A stretch of DNA of 64,000 nt, from contig OU452198.1 in assembly GCA_911728435.2 (NCBI GenBank), positions 31,649,902-31,713,901 on the forward strand, read 5' to 3'. The translations under genes were made by a program, and so were the position numbers. Source of the stretch: Apoderus coryli. Taxonomy: Eukaryota > Arthropoda > Insecta > Coleoptera > Attelabidae. Positions 1 to 26,624 of the stretch are shown in pieces (the stretch's first letter is position 1; every line of letters starts with the position of its first letter). The notes under the pieces were generated by a model. The model worked only from the letters and a program-made list of their open reading frames with translations, had not been told where the DNA came from and did no database searches.

Positions 1-973
1 TGTGATCTAATTGTCAACAAATTTGCGTTGTAGCTTGAAATATGATTGTATCCTAGTGGAAATTGGTTAAGATAGAAAGAAATGTAATATTCACTTGAAA
101 TAATTGTAGTTGAAATTTCTCATACTGCTTGCTAATGGATAGTCAAATTTTGTGTAAAAATTGTTCAATAAAAATGGAAAGAAATTTTTTTTTCTGTGAA
201 AAAACATGTAGACAAAACTATTTGTAAATTATGTGCTTTTATTCTACATACATTGTTTTGCCTTTTTTTTTCGTATGTGTTATTTATTATTTTATTTAAA
301 TTGACGTTAATAATAACAGTCAAAAGGTACTAATGTTTTCTATATAAACCAATATTTTTTCATGATTCAATCATAAATTTATTTGTTCTATTTATTTAGT
401 AGTATGTCTGTGATTAAAAGGAAATTAATTTCATCAGAAGATTATTATGTACCGCATTAGTATTTAAAAAACAAAATATGTTTGTCTAAAATTTTGTTTG
501 GTTTTATCAAAAATTAAATAAATGTAATTTAAGGACTATATTGTGTTTATTTTAAAAACTATTTTTCTGTTAATAGCTATTTCTTTATGATGATATTGTT
601 AGCTAGTCTTGCTTAAGCTTGTCTCAACAAACTTTTGTTAGAAATAACACTGATTAATTAAAAAACAAGACCGGTTAACTATCATCACTATTAAGACATT
701 TATATGAATTTAAACTATTGAATGTCTTGGTAAAAATACTCATCAAACGTTTATTATTGTCCTTATGGTTGATTGTTCGAAGACAATAAAAACAGATCTA
801 TAAAGAATAAAGTTTACCAGTGTTATATGAAATGGATTCATTTTATTATCCTTTAAATTCCTTAATTTATCTAAACGTAAGATAAAATCCATGTACGGCT
901 CCAAAATGTATGATACGGCAATGCAGACATAAATTGCGCAAGTAGTGGATAAAGAAAACGTTTTTTATAGGTT
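1..973. other. Intergenic, no gene seen
   Basis: AT-rich sequence downstream of EFTUD2 (which is on the minus strand). I see no convincing open frame, tRNA-like box or terminal repeat here. Confidence 0.6.
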
Positions 974-979
974 TTTATT
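974..979 (-). promoter_or_regulatory. Candidate poly(A) signal of EFTUD2
   Basis: A canonical AATAAA (read on the minus strand) lies about 40 nt beyond the EFTUD2 stop codon, where a short 3'UTR would place it. Assignment is by position and hexamer only. Confidence 0.55.
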
Positions 980-1019
980 GATTATATTATCAAAAGAAAA
1001 CTATTAAATGTTCTAAAGT

Positions 1020-16642
<15,623 letters not shown>

Positions 16643-16657
16643 TATTACCGTTTAATT

Positions 16658-16666
16658 CCTGTAAAA
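16658..16666 (-). promoter_or_regulatory. Possible 5'UTR splice acceptor of EFTUD2
   Basis: On the minus strand TTTTACAG precedes GAATTAAACGG and then the start codon 16-18 nt further on. This is a good acceptor and suggests a noncoding first exon somewhere in 16.7-17.1 kb. No promoter motif was recognised. Confidence 0.35.
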
Positions 16667-18062
16667 TGCACATATTTATGATTACACAATTTTTATGCAT
16701 TTCCCGGTAAATAAAAGAGAATTATGAATTATGCCGTTTTCAAATATCGAATTTGGAATCATTACCGGATAGTTTCACAAATTACAATTTACACTAATAG
16801 AATTGTATAAAGGTACATACCTTTATTAATAAAACAAATATTTGTTTTTCTGGTAATAAATTTAAATTTCTCTAAAAAATTTCAATAATTATGAAAATAT
16901 AAAACAATATCCTCTTGTATTTACAAAACGCACGTAAACGTTTTGTAACATTCAAACTAGGTTATGTTTTCGGTGGAATTATTGTTTTCGTTGTTCATTC
17001 GTTAAAATTACAGAAACCTGTAATTCATTATGCATTCGACGAATAAGTGAGAACAAAGATTTGTTTGACGATTAGTTGATGGCGCCATTTTGAAGCTAAA
17101 GATAATAATAATATTCTTCATTATCTAACAGGTTAAAGAACCCAATTACAAGACAATATGACTAAAAAATATAACCAACTATATCATAACAAACTAACTA
17201 ATTAATAATAATAGTAATTAATAATCCTAAAACAAAAACTGTATCAAGGATAATCAAGATGATAATAACCATAATTTTTACACATTTACTTACATAAAAT
17301 ATGAATATAAAAGGAATACCAAACAGAGATTGAGGACAGATTACAAATAGAAAAGCGCGGGACCCTAAAGCCCTAAATGCTCACGGTGCGGAGATATCTA
17401 ATAACGTTATTTTTAAAATGATGGTAGCATAGAAAAATTCCTTAATGGTTTATTAGGTAGGTACTATTTTAATATTCATCCGCGTTTGCTTTATTCACAA
17501 AGTAGCGTTTTGGGCAAATATTTCAATTTTGCATAATATACTAAATTATTTTAATTGGAAAAAGTTGTTAATTTTTAATAATTATTGTCATAAATTTGAA
17601 CGCAAATTCTACAAAATTTCGTAAGTCATACCTACTTATCGTCATAAAATGTTTGCAATACACTGTATATTTCATCTTTAGTGCCATAAATAGATTCATA
17701 TTTGTATAAACCATATTATATTCCTTGCTGGCGCCGGCGCCGTGCTAATGATATAAAAAATGATTGCTGCATTTTGTGACCTCAGTAATAAAATTCCAGC
17801 TCACTTATTGTCATTTCTTTATACAGTATCTATTGATTGAGGCTGTATATTACAGAATATATAAACGAGTTGCGCTATTGGACAAGAGCTGGCAGCACAT
17901 AAGCACTAAAAAAAAATCAATAAATTTAAAATGTTCCTACATAGGTATAATAGAAATATTTTTTTTTAATTTCTGTTTTAAGATAATTTTAATTTAAATA
18001 AGAAGATTAATTTTAATATTTACTGTTCTTTTGTATATCGTTAATTAAAACCACAGAAATCT

Positions 18063-18093
<31 letters not shown>

Positions 18094-18480
18094 CTCTAGA
18101 ATGATAATCCCGTAGTACAAAAATGTAACCAAAAGTGTAGAGCTGTCCATAATGCGCATGATCACCAGTAACTTATTTTTCAACAGTACCGGCTTTGATT
18201 AAATGTAATATTACTGTTATAGGTATATTTAAAATTAAATTTTACCATTTGGTAACATTCAAATAAAAAAATGGAATAAAGGAATTTAAGAAATAAAAAA
18301 TTACATTAAATATCTAAATACTTTATTGTCTAACAGGTACAACCCAATAATAATCAATCTAAGCAGAAACGAGAAATAAGTAAAAATTCTAATACTGGAA
18401 AATACCTTAAGGACTTGAGCATTCTAATTATTTATTTTATTATTATATAATATTTGTTTGTTTATACAACCACCTTAGGC
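16667..18480. other. Upstream region of EFTUD2, no gene seen
   Basis: AT-rich. It includes a GC palindrome GGCGCCGGCGCC near 17730, a (TA)n microsatellite at about 18066-18093, and two stretches (17100 and 18315) that share ATCTAACAGGT-like tails and may be LINE 3' ends. The EFTUD2 promoter should lie at the left side of this interval. Confidence 0.4.
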
Positions 18481-18488
18481 GTCTTACC

Positions 18489-19012
18489 TCTCTACAGCCT
18501 TCAAAGAAGGGGTGCAAGAAATAGTGACTTCACAAATATTTTCCGTGTCCATGTAAACCACTTCCATATCATCCGTACTACTCGCAATAGTATTTTGTGA
18601 CAAAACATGGTTGGTAGAACTTTTATTCTCAGCAATTTCATGGAGGATTCTATAATTAAGTATATTCCAGTTTAACAACAGAATTCAAACGAACTTTGTA
18701 TACCTACACAACGTAGGAAATATATTCTTGACATACATATCATGCATTTTTGACAGACTGCTTTTAAGTAAACAGTGTCTTGATATCAAACGATTAAGAA
18801 TTTAACTTCCACTCTCATTTACATAATCTCTTCTTTTCAACAAAAGTTTGGGAACTGCATCGGGTACGAGGGAGATCCTCTTGCCGTCTTCTCTACAAAT
18901 GATATCTTCTGCAGCGAAATGCTTACTGCATATGACATTCCCATTACATACATTTTCTGTACTAGGATCCCAATGCCCGCATCCAAACATCATGTCTTTT
19001 TTTTGTCAAGCT
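18489..19012 (-). CDS. THAP-domain gene fragment (partial)
   Basis: The minus-strand peptide VICSKHFAAEDIICREDGK continuing to SLVPDAVPKLLL matches the second half of a THAP zinc-binding DNA domain: the C-x2-H-F pair and the AVP(K/T) box. Just upstream, TKKRHDVWMRALG matches the middle of the domain but in another frame, joined within a few codons. A second open segment (18489-18656, ending at a GTAAGA donor) gives a Ser/Thr/Asp-rich peptide. The first zinc cysteines were not found. It may be a gene with a sequencing indel, a pseudogene, or a remnant of a P-type transposon, which also uses THAP. The domain call is fairly safe, the gene model is not. Confidence 0.5.
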
Positions 19013-19081
19013 AAAAATGAGTATCATGTCAATGGTATCATATTGACTCAAACTGAGACTGTTAGAAACCCGAAACAATAA

Positions 19082-19759
19082 CTCACTGAAAATATTTAAT
19101 ACCAGGAATGAGATCTTCATTTTTACACTACAACACTATACACCTCATTGTTTGTTAAATAAACGAACTAAAACCAAAATAACAAATATTAAAAACAATT
19201 TTAATCACAAATAGGTATATCTATCGACAATTAAAATATACCACGAATAAAACCATAATGAATTATAAAACCTATCTGAATTGTTGTGAAGCCGACTCTG
19301 ACAGATATTCCCACTACGAGAAACGTCATTTGAGAAAACAGACGCTGTTGTGAAATCTCCTAAATTTATTAAGATTTGGAAAAAAATGTTTCGTTCATAT
19401 TGCTGAAAACTAAACAGTATGCAATTTTACCGATAACATTTAATTATTTGATTTTGTCAAGCAGTTTCGTATGATGCAACATATGGATTTATTTATAAAA
19501 CAGATATGTCGCATAAATTCTGTAAGGCGAACGACAAAATACTCTGTACTGAAAATAAGTTACTGAGGAGCATGCGTAGTTCGTGAAAACTCTGCATACC
19601 CGTTACACTTTTTGGTATTCGGCTGGATTTAATTAGCATTCTAGAGTACATATATAACATAAGATTTCTATGATTAAAACTTAAAAACGTTATTGATTCG
19701 GGACATTATTTTTAAATACCTATTATTATTTTAAATATTGGTTTCTTCAATAAAAGGAC
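19082..19759. other. Intergenic, no gene seen
   Basis: AT-rich DNA without recognisable coding or repeats. Confidence 0.4.
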
Positions 19760-20652
19760 TAGTAGTGCAGTGGCGGCTCGTGGGTAATTTTATTAGGTAG
19801 GCACTAAGTAAAAAATGGATGTGAAGAAAAAGGCGCCGCATGTTAAATTTTTTTAGATTGTCAAGGTTAAGCGCCTTAGATGAAAAGTAGAAAATTATCA
19901 AGGTAAAGAAGAACACGTTAAAATACGGGTTTTGTAAGGTAAATCTTTTTTTTTTTATTTTTAAAAATTATGTCCCATTCACTGCTATGCTATGAAATCC
20001 AATACATAATCAAATACAAATAAAATACAAAATTATTTGTATTGAATAAACATTAATATTACTACCTAATTACTACTTACCGCTACCGCAACAAGTTGTG
20101 CAGCACAACCACTAATCTTTACTTGTACTAGTCAAAATATTATTACTATTATTATTAAATAATTATATACATACACTTTTTAATCAATGGCACTAGTATT
20201 TAAACAACAAACGAAGAAATAATTCAAACGTAATGTAAAAAAACAGTAAACAAAAATACCTAACGTACAAATCGAAATTCGTGCAAATAGTATACCTACC
20301 TATCTACAATAGATTGAAGGCGGCCGGGGTGCATTTTCGGAATTCGCCGACACATTAGTCGCTCGAAACAACTCGGGTGATGCGAATCACAGATTCATAA
20401 AGTCCCGCGTGTTAGACTAATGCGTCGGCGATTTATGAAATACATGCAACGTGCCAACTCATAAATGTTTTTTTTTTCTTACAAACCTCGGTTATAGTTT
20501 GGAAACTATGAAAAAAAAAATAATTCATGATTATTGACTATTTCGCGTCCTGAATAATTTAAGTTGTCTTTTGTATAGGGGGTTATAGGACTTCGTAAGA
20601 AGTACAATTAGGTGTCAGTGACGTTTCACGGCTTTATTTGTGCTTTTTCAAG

Positions 20653-20787
20653 CTTCTTCCAGTTAGAATGCACCTACAATTAAATGACGTTTCTATATAC
20701 AAGTTAATGGTCAACACTAACTGAATTGTTGTATAGAGAAATGTCATCTAATTGTTTTAATTGTAGATACAATCTAACTGGAAGAAG
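20653..20787. repeat. 135-bp hairpin in the MITE loop
   Basis: CTTCTTCCAGTTAGA...CTACAATTAAATGACGTTTC pairs with its diverged complement ending TCTAACTGGAAGAAG. It is a separate small foldback. Confidence 0.7.
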
Positions 20788-20910
20788 ATGGGAAATCAAA
20801 ATGTTTTTAACAGCTCAAGAAACTAGTTACCAATCTGATTCAAAACGAAAAATTATTCTTAGTTTGAGATGTGCAATTTCATACGTAAATCGCTGACGCA
20901 TTAGTCTAAT

Positions 20911-22264
20911 TATAATAATAATAATGACTTTATTGCAATATATATCATATTACAACAGGCGAAGTTGAAGCTTAGCTTCCTATCTTAACCTAAGTATTTT
21001 ACCTACGGCAATACATTGGAATTTATTGTATTTGAGATACGTATAAACAAAAACAAAAATTTTTACAAAATACCAAAAAATCAAAAAATACACAAAATAG
21101 AGAAATAGCAAAAAATAGACAGTTACTTATAGAAACAATGAAACAATCTTACAAACTTCATTCTTAAACCTAAAGGTATTAAGTCCTTCTAAACTATCTG
21201 GAACTTTATTGTAACATGTATAGACCTGGTAACTAAATGATCTTTCGTACTGTGCCGTTCTATGGAAAGGTGGTGATACCTGTTGCTTATGCCTTAAGTC
21301 CAGATTATGTGCATCATACCTAAATTTAATTTTTTGGTATAAATAGTTTGGACGTTTTTTTGTATTATTTTATTAAATAAGACTAAACTATGTAAAAGTC
21401 TTCTTTCCTTCATTGTGAGCCACCCAATTTCCCTCATCATCGCAGTCACACCCCTATCGTATTTTCTTATGCTACCAATTAGGCGGATACAGTGGTTCTG
21501 TATTCGCTGAATACGCTTAACATCATGCTCTAACACACAAGGACCATTATTTTGTGACGTAGTGTATGATACACTACGTCACAAAATGTAAATTGTGGCA
21601 GAACCAAACTATCGCACAATAATTTCTTTAGTTTTAAGTTTAGCAAATTACGTTGGTTGTATATAAGTTTAAGATTAGCAAATTCTCTCCTAATGCAATT
21701 ATTCACATGTGGCACAAATCTCAAATCCGTGTCCATGATCAGACCCAAATTCCTAGCATTGCCCGAGCTTTCCAGTGTCTCTGAACCAACGATAATTTTT
21801 AGGCGGTTTGAATATTGATTTCTTATGGATGTACGTCCAAAGATCAGCAGCTGACACTTCCTCGGATTTAGCTCCAAACAATGTTTAGCAGAAGCATCCA
21901 CCAACAATCCAAGGTCCTCATTAAGTTTGTTGTTACCTTCTAAGATGTGTTCTGGCTTGAAAGATAGGTAAATTTGTGAATCATCAGCGTAAAGGTGTAA
22001 ATGTGTATGTTTTAGGTAGGTACAAAGCTGAGATGTATAAAGGATGAAAAAAAGCGGCCCCAGGATAGATCCCTGTGGAACACCACTGGAAATCCCCATT
22101 CGACTGAATACTTGTCCATTCAGTTTCAGACTGCAGTCGTCTCGTAAGATAACTTTTTATCAAAAGACAAGCATCACTGCTAAAACCAAGATATTTTAAA
22201 ATAGCTAAAAGCAACTGATGATTTAGTTTGTCAAAAGCTTTAGAATAATCCAACAAGACAAGTG
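20911..22264 (-). mobile_element. 5'-truncated Jockey/CR1-like LINE
   Basis: The minus strand encodes reverse transcriptase blocks in order: LLDYSKAFDKLNHQLLL, GVPQGSILGPLFFILY, LHLYADDSQIYLSF (catalytic YADD intact), NLGLIMDTDLRFVPHVN, and ending RIQNHCIRLIGSIRK. Frameshifts occur near 22100 and 21535. The 3' end has AATAAAG followed by a TTA-triplet tail. No endonuclease domain remains. Confidence 0.8.
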
Positions 22265-22808
22265 CGGTAAGCTCACGTCGGACCTTTATGAATTAGTGAT
22301 TCATATGATCCGAGTTGTTCCGAGCGGCTAATATGTCGGCGAATTCCGAAAATGCAGCCGGGGTAGGTGCCTAAGCTCAACGTAAACACGTTCCTACGCA
22401 CCATAACACATATTATTTCAATAGGTATTATATAAAAGTTCTCAATCACCACCAGTTTTTTCTGTATATTTATTTAAATATATTCAAGAAAAAGTACAAC
22501 AATTTTGAGCAAAATACATGTATTTTAGGCCGTATTTGGTAGTACATACTATTACCTGGCGACCGGTGGCGCAAAACTTTTGATATGTACATAGGTATAT
22601 GTGTGTATACAGTGTATACGGGTATACGGTGTAGGCGACGATAACAGTTGCCTGTAAAACTGCGAAGTCTCGGTAGTGGGTTATAGCACCAGCGGTAAAC
22701 CTATTTTGCGGTAGTTATATTATACCTACAGATAATTATTGAATTAAAGGGGATGTTTTAAAGGTTTAAGGTAGAAAATAAAATTAATATAAGAATCAAT
22801 ATTATTTT

Positions 22809-24491
22809 TAGCTCTCCATATCATATATGTAATATATGTACATATGGAGACTATTAGTTTCATGAAAAAATTTTTTTTTTTAATTTCACCGGAAATACTT
22901 GTTTTTGGTCATTTTATACATAAATAAGTAGTTTTAAAAAAATGTCTGTCTGTCTGTCTGTCTGTCTCTCTGTCTGTCTGTATCCACGAAAACGCAAAAA
23001 CCGCTTAACAGATTTTAACCAAATTTGGTACAAAAATACTATTGGACATGGCAAGGAGCTGATTAGATTTTGGGAAACATTGAGCGTAGGCAAAGGGTTT
23101 AAAAGAGGGTTCAAAAATTAAAAAAATTCATAGTTCTTAAACTTATCCGAAATACTGCATAATTTTTTACGCATTTAATTGAATATAACCTAAAATATTG
23201 AACATAAAATATTAGACCACATTGGCGTTCGGAAATAGTGTAAAATGGGGTAAAAAACGTATTTCTTAAAAATAGCAGAAATATTAACTAGTTATTTATA
23301 GTTTTGATAGAATATAACCTATAAAATGTGTCATAAATAACTTACATTCATAGGCGTTCGTAAATAGTGGAAAAGGGGTCAAAACATAAAAAATATATAT
23401 TTCCTAAACTTATTCGAAATATGGAATAATTTTTCATAGTTGTGATACAATATAAGCTAAAAAATATTCCATAAAAGAATTGGTTCACACAGGCGTTTGT
23501 AAATAGTAGAAAAAGGGGAAAAATAAAAAAAAATTAAAATGTAAAAATTTTTATATTTAACTAGATGAATTGGTGTTAAAAATACACGACAAAAATTAAT
23601 GTACCATAGGCGTCCGTGAAAATTCTATAAAAGGGTCAGAAAAAATTTGTATCCGTGATAACTCAAAAACCACTTAACGGATTTTAGCCACAGGATATTT
23701 ATAGGTGGTGATTAACATTGAGCGTAGGCAAGGGGTTTAAAAGAGGGTTCAAAAATTTTAAAAATCATAGTTCTTAAACTTATCCGAAATATTGAATAAT
23801 TTTTTATAGTTGTGATAGAATATAACCTAAAAAATGTTACATAAAAGAATTAGTTCACACAGGCGTTCGAAAATAGTCTTAAAAAAGGGTCAAAAACGAA
23901 AAAAAAATGTTTCCCAAATATACCAGAAAAATTGGCTAATTATATATAGCTTTCATATAAGAGAACCTACAAAATGCAGCATAAAATTTTTATTTACATA
24001 GGCGTTCGTAAATAGTAAAAAAATGGGTAAAATAAAAAAAAATAAAATGTAAAAAATTTTATATTTAACTATGTGAATTGGTGTTAAAAATACACGACAA
24101 AAATTAATGTTCCGTAGGCGTCCGTGAAAATTCTATAAAAGGGTCAGAAAAAATTTGTATCCGTGATAACTCAAAAACCACTTAACGGATAACCTACAAC
24201 ATGCAGCATAACAATTTTGTTTACATAGACGTTCGTAAATAGTAGAAAAGGGGGCAAAATAAATTTTATAATAAAACTAAAAAAAATCAATTAATTTGCG
24301 TTCAAGAACTTGGCCTAGATCTGAAATATAAAATATCTGCGTATAAATAGTGCCTCCAAAGAGAAGAAAAAGGCACAAAACCCGATACTTAAAAAAAAAT
24401 AACTGATGTCTAAAACAAAACAAAAATTTAGATAAATGACAAAAAGGTCATAAAATTATTACTTTTACACTTAAATATGGAGAGCTATTCG
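22809..24491. mobile_element. Repeat element with TAGCTCTCCATAT inverted ends and internal tandem units
   Basis: The interval is bounded by TAGCTCTCCATAT and ATATGGAGAGCTA. It has a (TCTG)n tract at 22945-22980, then TATCCACGAAAACGCAAAAA. From 23080 to 24260 come about seven diverged ~160-bp units, each with an AGGCGTTCGTAAATAGT-like core. A ~150-bp stretch at 23530-23690 is repeated almost exactly at 24030-24190. No coding was seen. Confidence 0.6.
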
Positions 24492-24678
24492 TGCCTCGAG
24501 GGCAACAGTTTATTTTTTAAATTATGGCGTCAATAATAATAAATTGAGTATTTAATTTAGGGCGAAGTTTTAAAGGTAGGCGGTGCCTACCCCGACCAGC
24601 CGCCACTGTAGTAGTATCATTATTATATTTTTAGGGCTTTTAAGTGAAAAAAAGATATTTTATTAAAAAAAAAATATC

Positions 24679-24750
24679 CTCCCCGGCGGGGAATCGAACC
24701 CCGGTCTCCCGCGTGACAGGCGGGGATACTTACCACTATACTACCGAGGA
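24679..24750 (-). tRNA. tRNA-Asp (GUC)
   Basis: The 72-nt minus-strand sequence TCCTCGGTAGTATAGTGG...GGTTCGATTCCCCGCCGGGG folds as a cloverleaf with a 7-bp acceptor stem (one U-G pair), anticodon loop CTGTCAC giving anticodon GTC, and standard A and B boxes. A run of ten T follows on the minus strand as the pol III terminator. No intron and no encoded CCA are present, as expected for a nuclear gene. Confidence 0.97.
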
Positions 24751-26622
24751 CTTATTTAAAATTAGTTTTCAACTGGTAGAAAAATTCGCATGTATGATAC
24801 CTACAAAGTTATAAATATGATGCAGAAATGTCGGTCTATTTTATTTTTTTATACAAACTTTACACACTACACATGCGTGCAAAATACAATCAATAATGCT
24901 TTTCGATTTTAGATTTATCAAATCATAAGTCTATTTGAGTATAACTATTTTATTAATAATAATAATGTAGGTACCTAACTACACCTAGGCCTACATGGAT
25001 TTAAATCTTTTTTATGTTTGATTATTTATGATTAGCAGAAAAATCCAATATGGCGCTCATAAAGGAATTTATTAATTTTAGTAATAATAAGCGGCTTTTT
25101 ATTAATTTAAACAATCTTTTTGCGTTTCGTAAATTTTAATTCGGACGCCTAGTGTAGGTACCTGGACTAATAATAACAATAATTTTATTTGCGCAATCTT
25201 CATAACATACCTAACCTACTTACAGAGGTACCTACAATAAATTACAAACAAGTAAGTGAAATAATAATAATTGTTATCCTCAGGAAATAAAAGTCTAATA
25301 TCCACGAAATAAATTGCTCTACAAGTATTAAATCAAACCATACATGTTTCGGATAGCTCCAAGATCCACCATCAGTGGTCAAATAGATTTATAAAAAGCT
25401 ATAGATTGTATTATGTAGGTAGGTGTAGTAGGTACTTACCTACTTTGTCATTCCGTGCAACAAAAAATTAAGTTTAAAATTAAAAATCAAATAGGTACTT
25501 ACCTACCTAATTGTCATGTATTTGTTTAATAATGTTGCACCTTGATGAGTTTGCTATTTATTTTATACATTCATGACAAATAGATACGTACCTACTTAGC
25601 TAGTTGTTTTTATTGTAGATTGCTAAAAATAGAAAACCTGAGGAAGAAAAGTAACGTTGTTTTACATTAAAACAAAACATTGAGACATGAAATAAATAAA
25701 GTCCTTCCCACAAAATTGGATACACTAAAGTGTAAAGAAGGCGCAATGCGCAAGAAAACATTTCCAAATAGAAAAGAAGCAAAACAAAATGTTGGAAATA
25801 AAATTGGGCTCTATAGACTTTTGGTAAATTGCAGGTAGCTTTCTACCTAATAGGCGCAGATAGGTAAGTTCCTTACACATTTAAAATAGGTACTTACTTA
25901 GGTATGTTATTTTTGTTTCATAGGTAGGTATATTCTTTAGATATATAATATTTAAAAAAAAAATAAAACACTAAATTGTAGAACAATTCAAAAAACATTA
26001 TTTTTTAAAGTAGTCTGCCACGGTGGCATGTGGCATGACTACATTTAGGTTAATATTAAATGATAGTAGTCGGCCGGGGTCAAAGTGAAAAACAAAGAAG
26101 ATACGAGCGTTTTACTTTGGGGGCCGACTACTAGAACAGTATCCAAATAAGCATTTTGCTAGTCGTCCGCAACCAAATTTTATCTCTATTTTTTTGGCAT
26201 ATTTTCGTCTAACACTTGCATTTTTTTGCTATTCTAGACCATGCCTAATCAACCAAAATGTAAAATAGACTCATACTCGGAGGAAAGCTTAAAAAACCAC
26301 TAGTTGCGGTAAAACTTGAAGGCATTGTTGGATTTGCGGCAAAATATATCAAAATAGCAATTTCAATATTCGCATTATTAACGATAGGTTTATTTCTTTC
26401 CACCGCTGCTTTAACAGATCCAAATTTCTTAAAATTTTCAATAATTTGTTTAACAGCATGCTATACTGCGTGAAGGTTTCCGTTTCTGCGGAAAGCGATA
26501 GGCAAATGTTTCACATGTTCTTGATATTAATTACCACATTGTCCATAAATAAAAATCAATTTAAATTAGTGTATAATTTAAACGCCCCATATAAACCTAC
26601 GCTGTTTTTAGAAGTTTAGACA
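24751..26622. other. Intergenic with repeat traces
   Basis: A likely LINE tail lies near 25155-25260 (minus strand, AATAATAACAATAATTTTAT). Short AGGTA/TACCT words are dense from 25140 to 25930. A 71-bp hairpin is listed separately. I see no gene. Confidence 0.4.
26064..26134. repeat. 71-bp hairpin
   Basis: TAGTAGTCGGCCGGGGTCAA at the left pairs with TTGGGGGCCGACTACTA at the right, giving ~24-bp arms with a few mismatches and a ~20-nt loop. Confidence 0.65.
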
Positions 26623-26624
26623 TA

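Larger units (their letters stand above)
20327..22365. mobile_element. Palindromic MITE interrupted by a LINE
   Basis: The outer arms (20327-20410 and about 22280-22365) share GCATTTTCGGAATTCGCCGA and then some 70 bp more. The inner arms (20412-20445 and 20880-20910) share TTAGACTAATGCGTC. The right arm is split at about 20911/22265 by the LINE. Restoring the order makes one ~690-bp foldback with arms of about 130 bp. Confidence 0.75.
19768..24608. mobile_element. 4.8-kb composite element with CAGTGGCGGCT ends
   Basis: The left end CAGTGGCGGCTCGTGGG and the complement of the right end, CAGTGGCGGCTGGTCGG, match at 15 of 17 positions. The flanks are TAGTAGTG (19760-19767) and TAGTAGTA (24609-24616), 7 of 8, fitting a hAT-like 8-bp duplication. 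Inside are a palindromic MITE, a LINE and a tandem-repeat element. No transposase of its own was recognised. Confidence 0.6.
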
